From NCBI RefSeq assembly GCF_024347395.1, contig NZ_AP025472.1, positions 992,001 through 1,056,000 of the forward strand: a stretch of 64,000 nt of DNA, written 5' to 3'. Origin of the DNA: Vibrio cortegadensis. Lineage in GTDB: Bacteria > Pseudomonadota > Gammaproteobacteria > Enterobacterales > Vibrionaceae. Both the position numbers and the translations under genes were made by a program. Below the pieces are notes generated by a model. That model saw only the letters and a program-made list of their open reading frames with translations. It had not been told where the DNA came from and did not search any database. Below, piece by piece: positions 9,574-17,804 of this stretch (position 1 is its first letter; every line of letters begins with the position of its first letter).

Positions 9574-9681
9574 TCTATACTGGGTGAGTAAAGAACGTTG
9601 GTCGCAAGGATGATGACCGGCGAATTTATCAACCCCATGCGGTAGGATACCCATGGACGTTTAATTATTGAAGATCAAATA
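9574..9681 (+). promoter_or_regulatory. rpsA structured leader (putative S1 autoregulatory region)
   Basis: Two hairpins can be drawn in this leader. The first has GGTC (9600-9603) pairing with GACC (9615-9618) and GGA in the loop. The second has CCATG (9635-9639) pairing with CATGG (9652-9656), again with GGA in the loop. The start codon at 9682 has only a weak GAAG as ribosome-binding site. This matches the E. coli rpsA initiation region, where GGA-loop hairpins replace a strong Shine-Dalgarno sequence and allow S1 to repress its own translation. The pairing is drawn by eye. Confidence 0.6.
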
Positions 9682-11352
9682 ATGACTGAATCTTTTGCTC
9701 AACTCTTTGAAGAGTTTCTAAATGAAACTGAATTCCAACAAGGTAGTATCGTTAAAGGTACTGTAGTAGCTATCGAGAACGGTTACGTTCTTGTTGATGC
9801 TGGCCTTAAGTCTGAATCTGCAATCCCTGCTGAACAATTCAAGAACGCTGCTGGCGAACTTGAAGTTGAAGTTGGTGCTGAAGTAGACGTAGCGCTTGAC
9901 GCTGTTGAAGATGGTTTCGGTGAAACTCAACTTTCTCGTGAGAAAGCTAAGCGCCACGAAGCTTGGATCGTTCTTGAGAAGGCTTACGAAGAAGCTGAAA
10001 CTGTTGTTGGTATCATCAACGGTAAAGTTAAAGGCGGTTTCACTGTTGAACTAAACGGTATCCGTGCTTTCCTTCCTGGCTCTCTTGTTGACGTACGTCC
10101 TATTCGTGACACTGCTCACCTAGAAAACAAAGAACTAGAGTTCAAAGTAATCAAGCTAGACCAGAAGCGTAACAACGTTGTTGTTTCTCGTCGTGCTGTT
10201 ATCGAATCTGAAAACAGTGTTGAGCGTGACGAACTTCTTGAAACTCTACAAGAAGGTACTGAAGTTAAAGGTATCGTTAAGAACCTTACTGACTACGGTG
10301 CATTCGTTGACCTTGGCGGTGTTGACGGTCTTCTACATATCACTGATATGGCGTGGAAGCGTGTTAAGCACCCATCTGAGATCGTAAACGTTGGTGACGA
10401 AATCCTAGTTAAAGTTCTTAAGTTCGATCGTGAGCGCACTCGTGTTTCACTAGGTCTTAAGCAACTAGGCGAAGATCCATGGGTAGCAATCGCTAAGCGT
10501 TACCCAGAAGGTCACAAACTTTCTGGCCGTGTTACTAACCTGACTGACTACGGTTGCTTCGTTGAAATCGAAGAAGGCGTTGAAGGTCTAGTACACGTTT
10601 CTGAAATGGATTGGACTAACAAGAACATCCACCCTTCTAAAGTTGTTAATGTTGGCGACGAAGTTGAGGTTATGGTTCTTGATATCGACGAAGAACGTCG
10701 TCGTATCTCTCTAGGTCTGAAACAGTGTAAAGCTAACCCATGGCAGTCATTCGCTGAAGCTCAAGCTAAAGGCGACCAAGTTACTGGTAAGATCAAGTCT
10801 ATCACTGACTTTGGTATCTTCATCGGTCTTGACGGCGGCATCGACGGTCTTGTTCACCTATCTGACATTTCTTGGAATGTTGCTGGTGAAGACGCAGTAC
10901 GCGACTACAAGAAAGGCGATGAAATCTCTGCTGTTGTACTTGCAGTTGATGCAGAACGTGAGCGTATTTCTCTTGGCGTTAAGCAAATGGAAAATGACCC
11001 GTTCAATGCATACGTTGCAGACACGAAGAAAGGTACTCTAGTAACTGGTACTGTAACTGCAGTAGACGCTAAAGGAGCTACAATTGAGCTTCTAGAAGGC
11101 GTTGAAGGTTACATCCGTGCTTCTGAAGTATCTCGTGACCGTATCGAAGATGCGTCTCTAATCTTAAGCGTTGGTGACAGCGTTGAAACTAAGTTCACTG
11201 GTGTAGACCGTAAGAACCGCGTAATCAACCTATCTATCAAAGCGAAAGACGAAGCTGAAGAGCAAGAAGCAATGGCTACACTGAACAAACCAGAAGATGG
11301 TGGTTTCGGTAACGCTATGGCTGATGCATTCAAAGCTGCTAAAGGCGAATAA
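9682..11352 (+). CDS. rpsA: 30S ribosomal protein S1
   Basis: This 556-aa protein consists of six S1 OB-fold repeats. The first two (about residues 20-170) anchor the protein to the ribosome; the last four carry the typical TDYGAFVDL / TDYGCFVEI / TDFGIFIGL strands that bind mRNA. The internal similarity of these segments reflects the repeats and is not a recent duplication. Codon use is extremely biased (GGT, CGT, GAA, AAC), as expected for a highly expressed gene, and stands out from its neighbours. It delivers mRNA to the 30S subunit and is needed for initiation on structured messages. A strong terminator follows. Confidence 0.98.
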   Translation: MTESFAQLFEEFLNETEFQQGSIVKGTVVAIENGYVLVDAGLKSESAIPAEQFKNAAGELEVEVGAEVDVALDAVEDGFGETQLSREKAKRHEAWIVLEKAYEEAETVVGIINGKVKGGFTVELNGIRAFLPGSLVDVRPIRDTAHLENKELEFKVIKLDQKRNNVVVSRRAVIESENSVERDELLETLQEGTEVKGIVKNLTDYGAFVDLGGVDGLLHITDMAWKRVKHPSEIVNVGDEILVKVLKFDRERTRVSLGLKQLGEDPWVAIAKRYPEGHKLSGRVTNLTDYGCFVEIEEGVEGLVHVSEMDWTNKNIHPSKVVNVGDEVEVMVLDIDEERRRISLGLKQCKANPWQSFAEAQAKGDQVTGKIKSITDFGIFIGLDGGIDGLVHLSDISWNVAGEDAVRDYKKGDEISAVVLAVDAERERISLGVKQMENDPFNAYVADTKKGTLVTGTVTAVDAKGATIELLEGVEGYIRASEVSRDRIEDASLILSVGDSVETKFTGVDRKNRVINLSIKAKDEAEEQEAMATLNKPEDGGFGNAMADAFKAAKGE

Positions 11353-11366
11353 TCCAATCGCTTAAG

Positions 11367-11392
11367 AAGGAGCCGTAAGGCTCCTTTTTTTT
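11367..11392 (+). terminator. Terminator after rpsA
   Basis: The stem AAGGAGCC / GGCTCCTT with a GTAA tetraloop is followed by an uninterrupted T-run. Confidence 0.92.
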
Positions 11393-11470
11393 CGATATGT
11401 GCCTGCATTTATTGCTTATATGTCTTATATTTATATAGCAATCAAAGTAATAAAAGAAATGAGGGAAACT

Positions 11471-11755
11471 ATGACTAAGTCTGAATTGATTGAGAGACTC
11501 TGCGCAGAGCAAACACACTTATCTGCAAAAGAGATTGAAGATGCTGTAAAAGATATTCTTGAACATATGGCATCAACTCTGGAAAGTGGTGATCGAATCG
11601 AGATCCGTGGTTTTGGTAGTTTCTCACTGCACTATCGAGAACCCCGTCTAGGACGTAATCCTAAAACTGGAGAAAAGGTTGAGCTGGAAGGCAAATATGT
11701 CCCACACTTCAAACCTGGCAAAGAGTTACGTGAACGTGTAAATCTAGGTCTTTAA
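11471..11755 (+). CDS. ihfB: Integration host factor beta subunit
   Basis: The subunit has 94 aa when started at ATG 11471, which has GAGG at 11461-11464 and gives MTKSELIERL like E. coli IhfB (94 aa). A longer in-frame extension from 11399 is rejected. It is a DNA-bending nucleoid protein of the HU/IHF family that works as a heterodimer with IhfA. The signature IRGFGSFSLHYREPRLGRNPKTGE contains the beta-arm with the intercalating Pro. It takes part in recombination, replication initiation and sigma-54 promoter architecture. Confidence 0.97.
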   Translation: MTKSELIERLCAEQTHLSAKEIEDAVKDILEHMASTLESGDRIEIRGFGSFSLHYREPRLGRNPKTGEKVELEGKYVPHFKPGKELRERVNLGL

Positions 11756-11770
11756 GCCTCCATTCTAATT

Positions 11771-11810
11771 ATAAAAAAGCGGTATACTTAAGTGTATACC
11801 GCTTTTTTAT
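11771..11810. terminator. Terminator after ihfB (symmetrical)
   Basis: A 17-bp stem (ATAAAAAAGCGGTATAC and its complement) with a 6-nt loop carries A- and T-runs on both sides. It is very strong for the ihfB transcript. Confidence 0.92.
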
Positions 11811-11895
11811 AACTAGAATATTGCTAATATCCATGGTTTGCAGACCTGTTTTCCTGCATAATCGTATCAGCCAAATTTCCTTAGGATGGAGACGT

Positions 11896-12171
11896 ATGAA
11901 AATTATAAAAATAATTGCAGTTATAGCCCTTTTCCTAATTGCACTTGCCCTCGGAGCACAAAACCAAGAAGTCGTTACTTTCAACTACTTAGTCGCGCAA
12001 GGCAGCTTTAACTTATCAACACTGCTTGGTGTTATATTTGTCAGTGGTTTTGGGTTAGGTTGGTTGGTTTTCGGTAGCCTTCATTTAAAATCTCAACTTC
12101 AAATTCGTCGTCTAAGGAAGCAACTTAATAAACTCAAAACATCAAGCCCAGTCGTTGAAACGAAAGCTTGA
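11896..12171 (+). CDS. lapA: LPS assembly protein LapA (YciS, DUF1049)
   Basis: This is a 91-aa inner-membrane protein with two transmembrane helices (about residues 3-20 and 42-63) and a short cytoplasmic Lys/Arg/Leu-rich tail that looks like a coiled coil. The ATG at 11896 follows GGATGGAGA. The DUF1049 signature includes NQEVVTFNYLVAQG. In E. coli LapA (YciS) and LapB (YciM) act together in lipopolysaccharide homeostasis. lapB follows after 24 bp, and the pair is certainly one operon. Confidence 0.92.
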   Translation: MKIIKIIAVIALFLIALALGAQNQEVVTFNYLVAQGSFNLSTLLGVIFVSGFGLGWLVFGSLHLKSQLQIRRLRKQLNKLKTSSPVVETKA

Positions 12172-12195
12172 GTTATTGCGTAAAGGCGACCATTA

Positions 12196-13365
12196 ATGCT
12201 TGAGTTACTTTTCTTATTATTGCCGATTGCAGCTGCCTACGGGTGGTATATGGGAAACCGTAGTGCTCAGCAAGATAAGCAAACCCAATCTCATCAAATT
12301 TCTCGTCAATATGTCACGGGATTGAATTTGCTGCTTTCTGATCAATCAGATAAAGCAGTAGATCACTTTATCGAATTGCTTCAAGTCGATGACGATACGA
12401 TCGATACGCACCTAGCGCTAGGGAATCTATTTCGCTCGCGTGGTGAGGTCGATCGCGCTATTCGTATCCACCAAAACCTTATTTCTCGTACAGGCCTAAC
12501 GTTAGAACAAAAAAATCTAGCACTTCAACAACTCGCAAAAGATTATATGGTTTCTGGCTTTTTAGATCGGGCCGAGAAAATCTTTGAGCAATTGGTGGAA
12601 GAGCCTGAGCATAAAGAGAGCGCATTACAGCAGCTTGTTACTATCTATCAACAAACCAAAGAGTGGAGCAAAGCTATTCATTATGCGACAGCTTTGGTCA
12701 AAATGGGTAGAAAAAGAGTCAAATCTCAGATCGCACACTTCTTATGTGAACTTGCCATGCAGGAACAGGGTGAGGGGCAAACGAACAAAGCTATTCAGCA
12801 TTTTAAAAAAGCGTTGGTCGAGGATCCTAAATGTGCACGAGCAAGTATTTCACTTGGAAAATTATATTTGGAATCAGAGGACTATCAGCAAACCATTAAG
12901 TATATGGAAATGGTGCTGAACCAAGACATTGATTTTATCAGTGAAGTGCTTCCTACTCTGGCAGATTGTTATCACCACTTAGGACAAGAAGAGGGATTGG
13001 TTGAGTTCCTAAGGGCTTGTATTGATAAGAAGGCGGGCGTTTCAGCGGAATTAATGTTGGCACAATTGGTCGCGAATCATGAAAGTATTGGAACAGCACA
13101 AGAGCTACTAACTCGACAACTAGTGAAAAACCCAACGATGAAGGGTTTTTACCGCCTTATAGATTATCATATTGCTGAAGCCGAAGAGGGAAGGGCGAAA
13201 GACAGCCTGACAACCTTGCAATCTATGGTTGGGGAACAACTTAAAATAAAGCCACATTACCGATGCCGTAAATGTGGTTTCTCTACTCATTCAATGTATT
13301 GGCACTGTCCTTCTTGCAAAGGTTGGGGGACGATCAAGCCAATTCGTGGCTTGGATGGTGAATAG
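12196..13365 (+). CDS. lapB: LPS assembly/regulatory protein LapB (YciM)
   Basis: The protein has 389 aa. The N-terminal transmembrane anchor (LELLFLLLPIAAAYGWYMG) is followed by about nine tetratricopeptide repeats (roughly residues 35-350) and a C-terminal rubredoxin-like metal site made of two CxxC motifs (CRKC, CPSC). In E. coli LapB, together with FtsH, controls degradation of LpxC and so balances LPS with phospholipid synthesis. The TPRs lie on the cytoplasmic side. The pairing with lapA and the position before pyrF are the same as in Enterobacteria. Confidence 0.95.
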   Translation: MLELLFLLLPIAAAYGWYMGNRSAQQDKQTQSHQISRQYVTGLNLLLSDQSDKAVDHFIELLQVDDDTIDTHLALGNLFRSRGEVDRAIRIHQNLISRTGLTLEQKNLALQQLAKDYMVSGFLDRAEKIFEQLVEEPEHKESALQQLVTIYQQTKEWSKAIHYATALVKMGRKRVKSQIAHFLCELAMQEQGEGQTNKAIQHFKKALVEDPKCARASISLGKLYLESEDYQQTIKYMEMVLNQDIDFISEVLPTLADCYHHLGQEEGLVEFLRACIDKKAGVSAELMLAQLVANHESIGTAQELLTRQLVKNPTMKGFYRLIDYHIAEAEEGRAKDSLTTLQSMVGEQLKIKPHYRCRKCGFSTHSMYWHCPSCKGWGTIKPIRGLDGE

Positions 13366-13378
13366 ACATATTATTTTT

Positions 13379-13403
13379 AATGCAGCTTACGAGCTGCATT
13401 TTT
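13379..13403 (+). terminator. Terminator between lapB and pyrF
   Basis: The stem AATGCAGCT / AGCTGCATT with a TACG tetraloop is followed by TTT. Some read-through into pyrF is possible. Confidence 0.75.
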
Positions 13404-13445
13404 GTACGTTTAAGAAAGTAGTGACAAGAATTATTAGGAGATTAA

Positions 13446-14141
13446 ATGAACGACCAAAAAGTTATCGTAGCACTGGATTATGATAAACAGACTGATGCTC
13501 TGAATTTTATTGATAAAATTGATCCAACGACATGTCGATTAAAAGTTGGCAAAGAAATGTTTACTCTTTTTGGGCCTGATTTTGTCCGTGAGCTACATAA
13601 ACGTGGTTTTTCGGTATTCTTGGATTTAAAATTTCATGATATTCCAAACACTTGCTCAAAAGCTGTTCGTGCTGCGGCAGAATTAGGGGTATGGATGGTG
13701 AATGTTCATGCGAGTGGTGGTGAGCGGATGATGACAGCTTCACGCGAAATTCTTGAGCCATATGGGAAGGATCGCCCGTTATTGATTGGTGTAACCGTAC
13801 TTACCAGTATGGAACAGAGCGACTTAGCTGGAATTGGTTTAAATGTTGCACCTCAAGAGCAAGTAATGCGCTTGGCTCGTCTAACTCAATGTTCAGGTTT
13901 GGATGGTGTCGTTTGTTCAGCACAAGAAGCTTCGCTCTTAAAGAGTGATTTAGGTTCAAACTTCAAATTGGTGACTCCCGGGATCCGCCCGGCAGGCGCT
14001 GATGTTGGGGATCAGAAAAGAATCATGACTCCTTATGATGCAATCCAAGCTGGATCGGATTATTTAGTGATAGGACGCCCAATCACCCAGGCGGCACAGC
14101 CTGCGGAAGTTCTTCAGAAAATTAATGCTAGCTTAATTTAG
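13446..14141 (+). CDS. pyrF: Orotidine 5'-phosphate decarboxylase
   Basis: This 231-aa enzyme decarboxylates OMP to UMP, the last step of de novo pyrimidine synthesis. The catalytic Asp-Lys network is in FLDLKFHDIPNT (about residues 58-69); the phosphate-binding ending is VTPGIRPAG and YLVIGRPIT. The length is that of the bacterial class I enzyme. TTAGGAG precedes the ATG. It lies downstream of lapAB with its own terminator. Confidence 0.97.
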   Translation: MNDQKVIVALDYDKQTDALNFIDKIDPTTCRLKVGKEMFTLFGPDFVRELHKRGFSVFLDLKFHDIPNTCSKAVRAAAELGVWMVNVHASGGERMMTASREILEPYGKDRPLLIGVTVLTSMEQSDLAGIGLNVAPQEQVMRLARLTQCSGLDGVVCSAQEASLLKSDLGSNFKLVTPGIRPAGADVGDQKRIMTPYDAIQAGSDYLVIGRPITQAAQPAEVLQKINASLI

Positions 14142-14154
14142 CCCACCTTGAATT

Positions 14155-14182
14155 AAGGTAAGTAATATCTACTTACCTTTTT
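14155..14182 (+). terminator. Terminator after pyrF
   Basis: The 10-bp stem AAGGTAAGTA / TACTTACCTT is followed by TTTC. Confidence 0.8.
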
Positions 14183-14286
14183 CATTGGAAATGATTTAAT
14201 TTTTTGACCTGTATTTTGAAATGCTGCAAAAGTTGACAATTACTCATCAAAAAAAAATATAATTACAAACCAATAATTGAGAATGG

Positions 14287-14775
14287 ATGCTAATGAAACT
14301 ACGAACCAGTGTAGTGTGGTTATTGTTCTGTACCTTTGCGAACGTCAATAGCGCTTTGGCCAATCGTTTGAATTTGGCATTGTCATGTGAGCATTCGACA
14401 ACTATTTCGCGACAAGAGTTAATGAATCAGTTTCCTGTTACTTCATTCACCACTCACCTGCCTTGGGATGCTGAACCCGCTAAATTTAGCGGTGTTAAAG
14501 TAAGTGATCTAACGGCTTTATTTGCACCACAGAAACCAAAGATTCTCTATTTTTCAGCGTTGAATGAGTTTAGAGCTTCGATTGAAGTTAATGACTTAGT
14601 TGAATATCAGCCAATCATCGCCTATTCAATTAATGGTGATGCTATCTCTATTCGTAAGCGAGGGCCGTTTATGTTGCTCTATGATTTGGATAAATTTCCG
14701 CATCTAAACGTACCTGAATACCATAATAAGATGATTTGGCAAATTAATGAGGTATCGATTGAAGAGTGTGAATAA
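14287..14775 (+). CDS. Secreted molybdopterin-domain-like (sulfite-oxidase-fold) protein
   Basis: This 162-aa protein has a signal peptide (about residues 1-24, ending SALANR). The remainder resembles the C-terminal half of the oxidoreductase molybdopterin-binding domain: FSGVKVSDLTALF, a short YFSALNEFRASIEVNDL strand-turn segment, IIAYSINGDAI, and RGPFMLLYDLDKFP. It is too short for a complete sulfite oxidase and I do not see the cofactor-ligand Cys in the usual context, so it may be a sensory domain rather than an enzyme. Its 3' end overlaps the diguanylate cyclase gene by 29 bp, which suggests a sensing partner. The start could equally be the second ATG at 14293. Confidence 0.75.
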   Translation: MLMKLRTSVVWLLFCTFANVNSALANRLNLALSCEHSTTISRQELMNQFPVTSFTTHLPWDAEPAKFSGVKVSDLTALFAPQKPKILYFSALNEFRASIEVNDLVEYQPIIAYSINGDAISIRKRGPFMLLYDLDKFPHLNVPEYHNKMIWQINEVSIEECE

Positions 14776-15859
14776 TAACCCATTTATACAGAATACGAAC
14801 GTCCAGAGAACAAAGCGTGTCTTAATTTGGCTATCACTAGCGCTATTATTGATGAATATTACGGTTATATTCTCAACTAAAGGGTTGGTCAGTGATTATT
14901 ACTCTCGAAAAGATCAAGCAACCTGGCATCTACTACAGCTTCAAAAAGAATTCTCTCAACTGGCTGTTTTATCTCCTTTCACTTTGACATCAAAACAAGT
15001 GCTTAACGAAGTCAAAGTTCAGTATGACATCACTTGGACACGTCTTGAGTTGATCGTTACTAGCTCTGATTCGCAAGATTTTTATAACATACCAAAAAAT
15101 AAACAGTTTTTTGATCAGCTATACAATGACTATAAGGTGCTTGATGGTTACCTATCCAATATAAATGATGAAAGCACAGCTAATGAATATAATGTTCGGT
15201 TGAATAGTTTATACATGAAGTTGGTGACATTCTTGAACAAAAATTATCAATTAAAGAACGCGGACTTTTTGGTGCAAATTGATAAAGGAAACCAACTCGC
15301 GAATGTACAAGTCCTATTAGTTATCATTTTGTGTTTTTGTATCGCTATCGTTATTGTCTTATTCAAGAAAGAGAGCATTATCCACCGTAATCTCGCTCTG
15401 ACGGATTCATTAACGGGGGTAAACAATCGGTTGTCACTTTTCAAGCGCCTTAAACAGCGAGTTCAGAATACATCGCACTTTTCACTGTTTGTAATGGATC
15501 TGAATGGATTTAAGTTGATTAATGATACTTATGGTCATCAAGCCGGGGATATTTTATTAAGAACGGTATCTAAAAGGTTCGCTAATACTATTCAGCTATT
15601 TGATGCCGATCTGTTTCGTATGGGAGGTGATGAGTTTGCTATTATTCTGGACTCTGTAGACCCAGAAGTCATTGAACAGTTAAAATTAGATATCATTGGC
15701 TGTATGGAGCAGGAAATTGAAATATCAGATGAAACGGCCGCAAAAATTTCAGTAAGTGTTGGTGTGAGCCTTTATCCGAAAAATACGTCTTGCGTGAATC
15801 AACTGATCAAGAATGCCGATGATAATATGTATAAGATGAAACAGCTCAACTCGCAATAA
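14747..15859 (+). CDS. Membrane diguanylate cyclase (periplasmic sensor + GGDEF)
   Basis: The protein has about 370 aa. Transmembrane helix 1 lies near residues 27-44, a helical periplasmic domain of about 140 residues follows, then helix 2 (about 190-207) and a GGDEF domain. The catalytic signature MGGDEF is intact at about 293-297, and LTGVNNRLSLF and DLNGFKLINDTYGHQAGD are present, so c-di-GMP synthesis is expected. The inhibitory RxxD site normally found just upstream is absent (FDADLFRM). The ATG at 14747 lacks a good ribosome-binding site and lies inside the upstream gene, which implies translational coupling; a GTG at 14768 is an alternative. The ligand is unknown. Confidence 0.88.
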   Translation: MRYRLKSVNNNPFIQNTNVQRTKRVLIWLSLALLLMNITVIFSTKGLVSDYYSRKDQATWHLLQLQKEFSQLAVLSPFTLTSKQVLNEVKVQYDITWTRLELIVTSSDSQDFYNIPKNKQFFDQLYNDYKVLDGYLSNINDESTANEYNVRLNSLYMKLVTFLNKNYQLKNADFLVQIDKGNQLANVQVLLVIILCFCIAIVIVLFKKESIIHRNLALTDSLTGVNNRLSLFKRLKQRVQNTSHFSLFVMDLNGFKLINDTYGHQAGDILLRTVSKRFANTIQLFDADLFRMGGDEFAIILDSVDPEVIEQLKLDIIGCMEQEIEISDETAAKISVSVGVSLYPKNTSCVNQLIKNADDNMYKMKQLNSQ

Positions 15860-15880
15860 CGGATAATTGAGCTGTTTTAA
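15839..15880 (+). terminator. Terminator overlapping the end of the GGDEF gene
   Basis: The 11-bp stem AAACAGCTCAA / TTGAGCTGTTT begins inside the last codons. The T-run is short. It lies between convergent genes. Confidence 0.6.
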
Positions 15881-15885
15881 TTTGC

Positions 15886-16662
15886 TTACTCTAAGATAGG
15901 CACACCACTGTGAAACTTGAAATCATCATCAGGTGTCGAAATTAATGCAGCCTCTGCTTGAGCTAGCTCTTGCACTCGTTTCGAGATATCGACAGGTGAG
16001 ATTTGTTGTGCCAACGTTAAGTAATCTTGATAATGGCGCGCTTCAGAGCGTAAAAGAGAAATATAAAACTTTGCCATATCCTCATCTAAATGCGGAGCAA
16101 GTTTAGCAAATCGTTCACAAGATCGCGCTTCAATGAGTGAACCAATGATCAGTTTGTCGACGAGCGTATTTGGTTCATGAGTCGTCACTTTAGACAACAG
16201 CCCTTTGGCGTATCTTCCAGCCGAAATGTTTTCATAAGGAATATTTCTCTCATCCATTATTTCAAGAACTTGATAGAAGTGGTGTAGCTCTTCTTTAATA
16301 AGGAGAACCATTTTATCAATAAGATCTTGGCTATAAGGTGAGTTAGTTTTAGCCATAATTGCCTTTGAAATATTACTTTTTCCTTTAAGGCTCTCAAGAG
16401 AACCTTCTTTGCGGTAAGCAAAAGCCTCATAAGGTTTAAACCACTCTAACAGTGTATTTGCACTCTCTTTATCCACCGCGTACTTACGGATTAAATACAT
16501 AGCCGATTGGCCTGCTTTAAGTTCGCAAAGCAAATGGTCGAGTAGGATGATCTTAAGATTTTCAGGTTTCTTCGCCTCATTGATCCAAGCATCGGGCGTT
16601 TCGCAATGTAAGAATTGTTTAATGGGAGCGAGTAGCTCTTGAATAGCAGTATTATTGATCAT
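15886..16662 (-). CDS. miaE: tRNA-(ms2io6A37) hydroxylase
   Basis: This non-haem diiron monooxygenase hydroxylates the isopentenyl group of ms2i6A at position 37 of tRNAs that read UNN codons. It has ferritin-like four-helix architecture with the iron ligands visible in EELHHFYQ, EARSCERF and SEARHYQDY. The protein is 258 aa from ATG 16662; a GTG at 16671 is an alternative start, and no strong ribosome-binding site decides between them. MiaE occurs in Salmonella, Vibrio and Pseudomonas but not in E. coli. The hydroxylation needs oxygen and can report on aerobic state. Confidence 0.93.
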   Translation of the reverse strand: MINNTAIQELLAPIKQFLHCETPDAWINEAKKPENLKIILLDHLLCELKAGQSAMYLIRKYAVDKESANTLLEWFKPYEAFAYRKEGSLESLKGKSNISKAIMAKTNSPYSQDLIDKMVLLIKEELHHFYQVLEIMDERNIPYENISAGRYAKGLLSKVTTHEPNTLVDKLIIGSLIEARSCERFAKLAPHLDEDMAKFYISLLRSEARHYQDYLTLAQQISPVDISKRVQELAQAEAALISTPDDDFKFHSGVPILE

Positions 16663-16693
16663 TACTTTCACTGTTGAAAAAGTGTCACTGTAG

Positions 16694-16718
16694 AAAAAAG
16701 GTCGCGAATGGCGACCTT
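16694..16718 (-). terminator. Terminator of the gene at 16763-17527
   Basis: On the minus strand AAGGTCGC / GCGACCTT with a 5-nt loop is followed by a T-run. It separates the unknown membrane protein gene from miaE. Confidence 0.85.
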
Positions 16719-16762
16719 GTGGCTAAATTTGATAATGAGTGAATAGGAAACCTATCGAAGGC

Positions 16763-17527
16763 TTACCATTTTTTCTTCTCACCAAAAAGTGCGTCCATGT
16801 CATCATCACGCTCTTTCTCTTCAATCTGTTGAAGATCCTCAGCATTTTTAACTTGGCGTTTTTTATCAAGCTCGTTCAGCATTAACTGCAGTTTTTCACG
16901 TGCTTGATTTGAATAAGCATCATTTTTTGTGCTGAGAGCATCAATGCCTTTACGCAAAAGTTGTACGGCAGTACCAGTTTGACCTCGTGCGATAGAATCT
17001 TTGGCACGTTTTACGACATTCTCGATGTTGATACGAATCTGAATCGTTTCAAGACGAGCATTTTCTGCGACGTAAGCCTGTGTTTCAAATCGACCTTTAT
17101 TGTGCTCATTACGAACGGTATCACGAAGACGTTTTACCAGCTTAAGCATCACTATCGCTTGTTTGTCACTGCTCGGCACTTTAAAAGAAGTGGTGTCACC
17201 ATCGGGATAATTTTCTTTTAGTTGAGTGATTTGCTGCTTTGTGTGAACAATACGCTGCGCAAGCTGTTTATTTCTAGGATCGAGTTGATACATATTTTCA
17301 AGTGCATCTAAAATTCGCGTATTCAGACACACGAGCAGATCTTTACTGAAAGGGACGTGGTGAGCATTCCCAATGAGATCTTCTGTTGCATCAATAAGAG
17401 TCAAGTAACGAGATGATTCTTGTTTTTTCGACGTCTCGACCTTCATTTTATATTGAAGCATGATGTTATAGCCAAGGACTAACACCAATAAGACGGCTAC
17501 AAGAGCTATGATTAAACCAATATTCAT
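16763..17527 (-). CDS. Membrane-anchored coiled-coil protein of unknown function
   Basis: The protein has 254 aa from the ATG at 17527, which opens straight into a transmembrane helix (MNIGLIIALVAVLLVLVLGYNI). A TTG at 17554 would add nine residues but has no ribosome-binding site. The rest is highly charged and helical, with probable coiled coils (about 100-125 and 185-240), and ends with an acidic-basic tail DDDMDALFGEKKKW. The helical repeats around LLRKGIDAL resemble TPR-like pairs, but I cannot assign a family. It lies alone between miaE and the divergent cysB, and I recall similar proteins beside cysB in other vibrios. Confidence 0.7.
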   Translation of the reverse strand: MNIGLIIALVAVLLVLVLGYNIMLQYKMKVETSKKQESSRYLTLIDATEDLIGNAHHVPFSKDLLVCLNTRILDALENMYQLDPRNKQLAQRIVHTKQQITQLKENYPDGDTTSFKVPSSDKQAIVMLKLVKRLRDTVRNEHNKGRFETQAYVAENARLETIQIRINIENVVKRAKDSIARGQTGTAVQLLRKGIDALSTKNDAYSNQAREKLQLMLNELDKKRQVKNAEDLQQIEEKERDDDMDALFGEKKKW

Positions 17528-17804
17528 ATGTTTGATATCTGCTTTATAATTCAATGGCTAGTATTTAAGGATACACGATTCCATTGTACAACTGCACCTA
17601 CAAATTTAATAATAATGTGCTTTTAATAGCAAAATACGGATAAGTGTATTATGCAATTATGCTTCGGATGCCGACAACTCTCTATTTTGACTACCAATTA
17701 TCTGCATTACACGTTATAACTATTAATTATATTACATAGCTTAAGGCGTATCTTATCTGTCGGCGTGCAATATTAGCCATTGGTAAAGGATTACGAGGGT
17801 CAAA

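Noticed and set aside
9718..9957. Open frames antisense to rpsA, pykA and other strongly biased genes
   Set aside because: These are shadows caused by codon bias; they have no ribosome-binding sites or protein-like composition.
9682..11352. Internal repetition in the reading frame at 9682
   Set aside because: It is explained by the six S1 domains of ribosomal protein S1.
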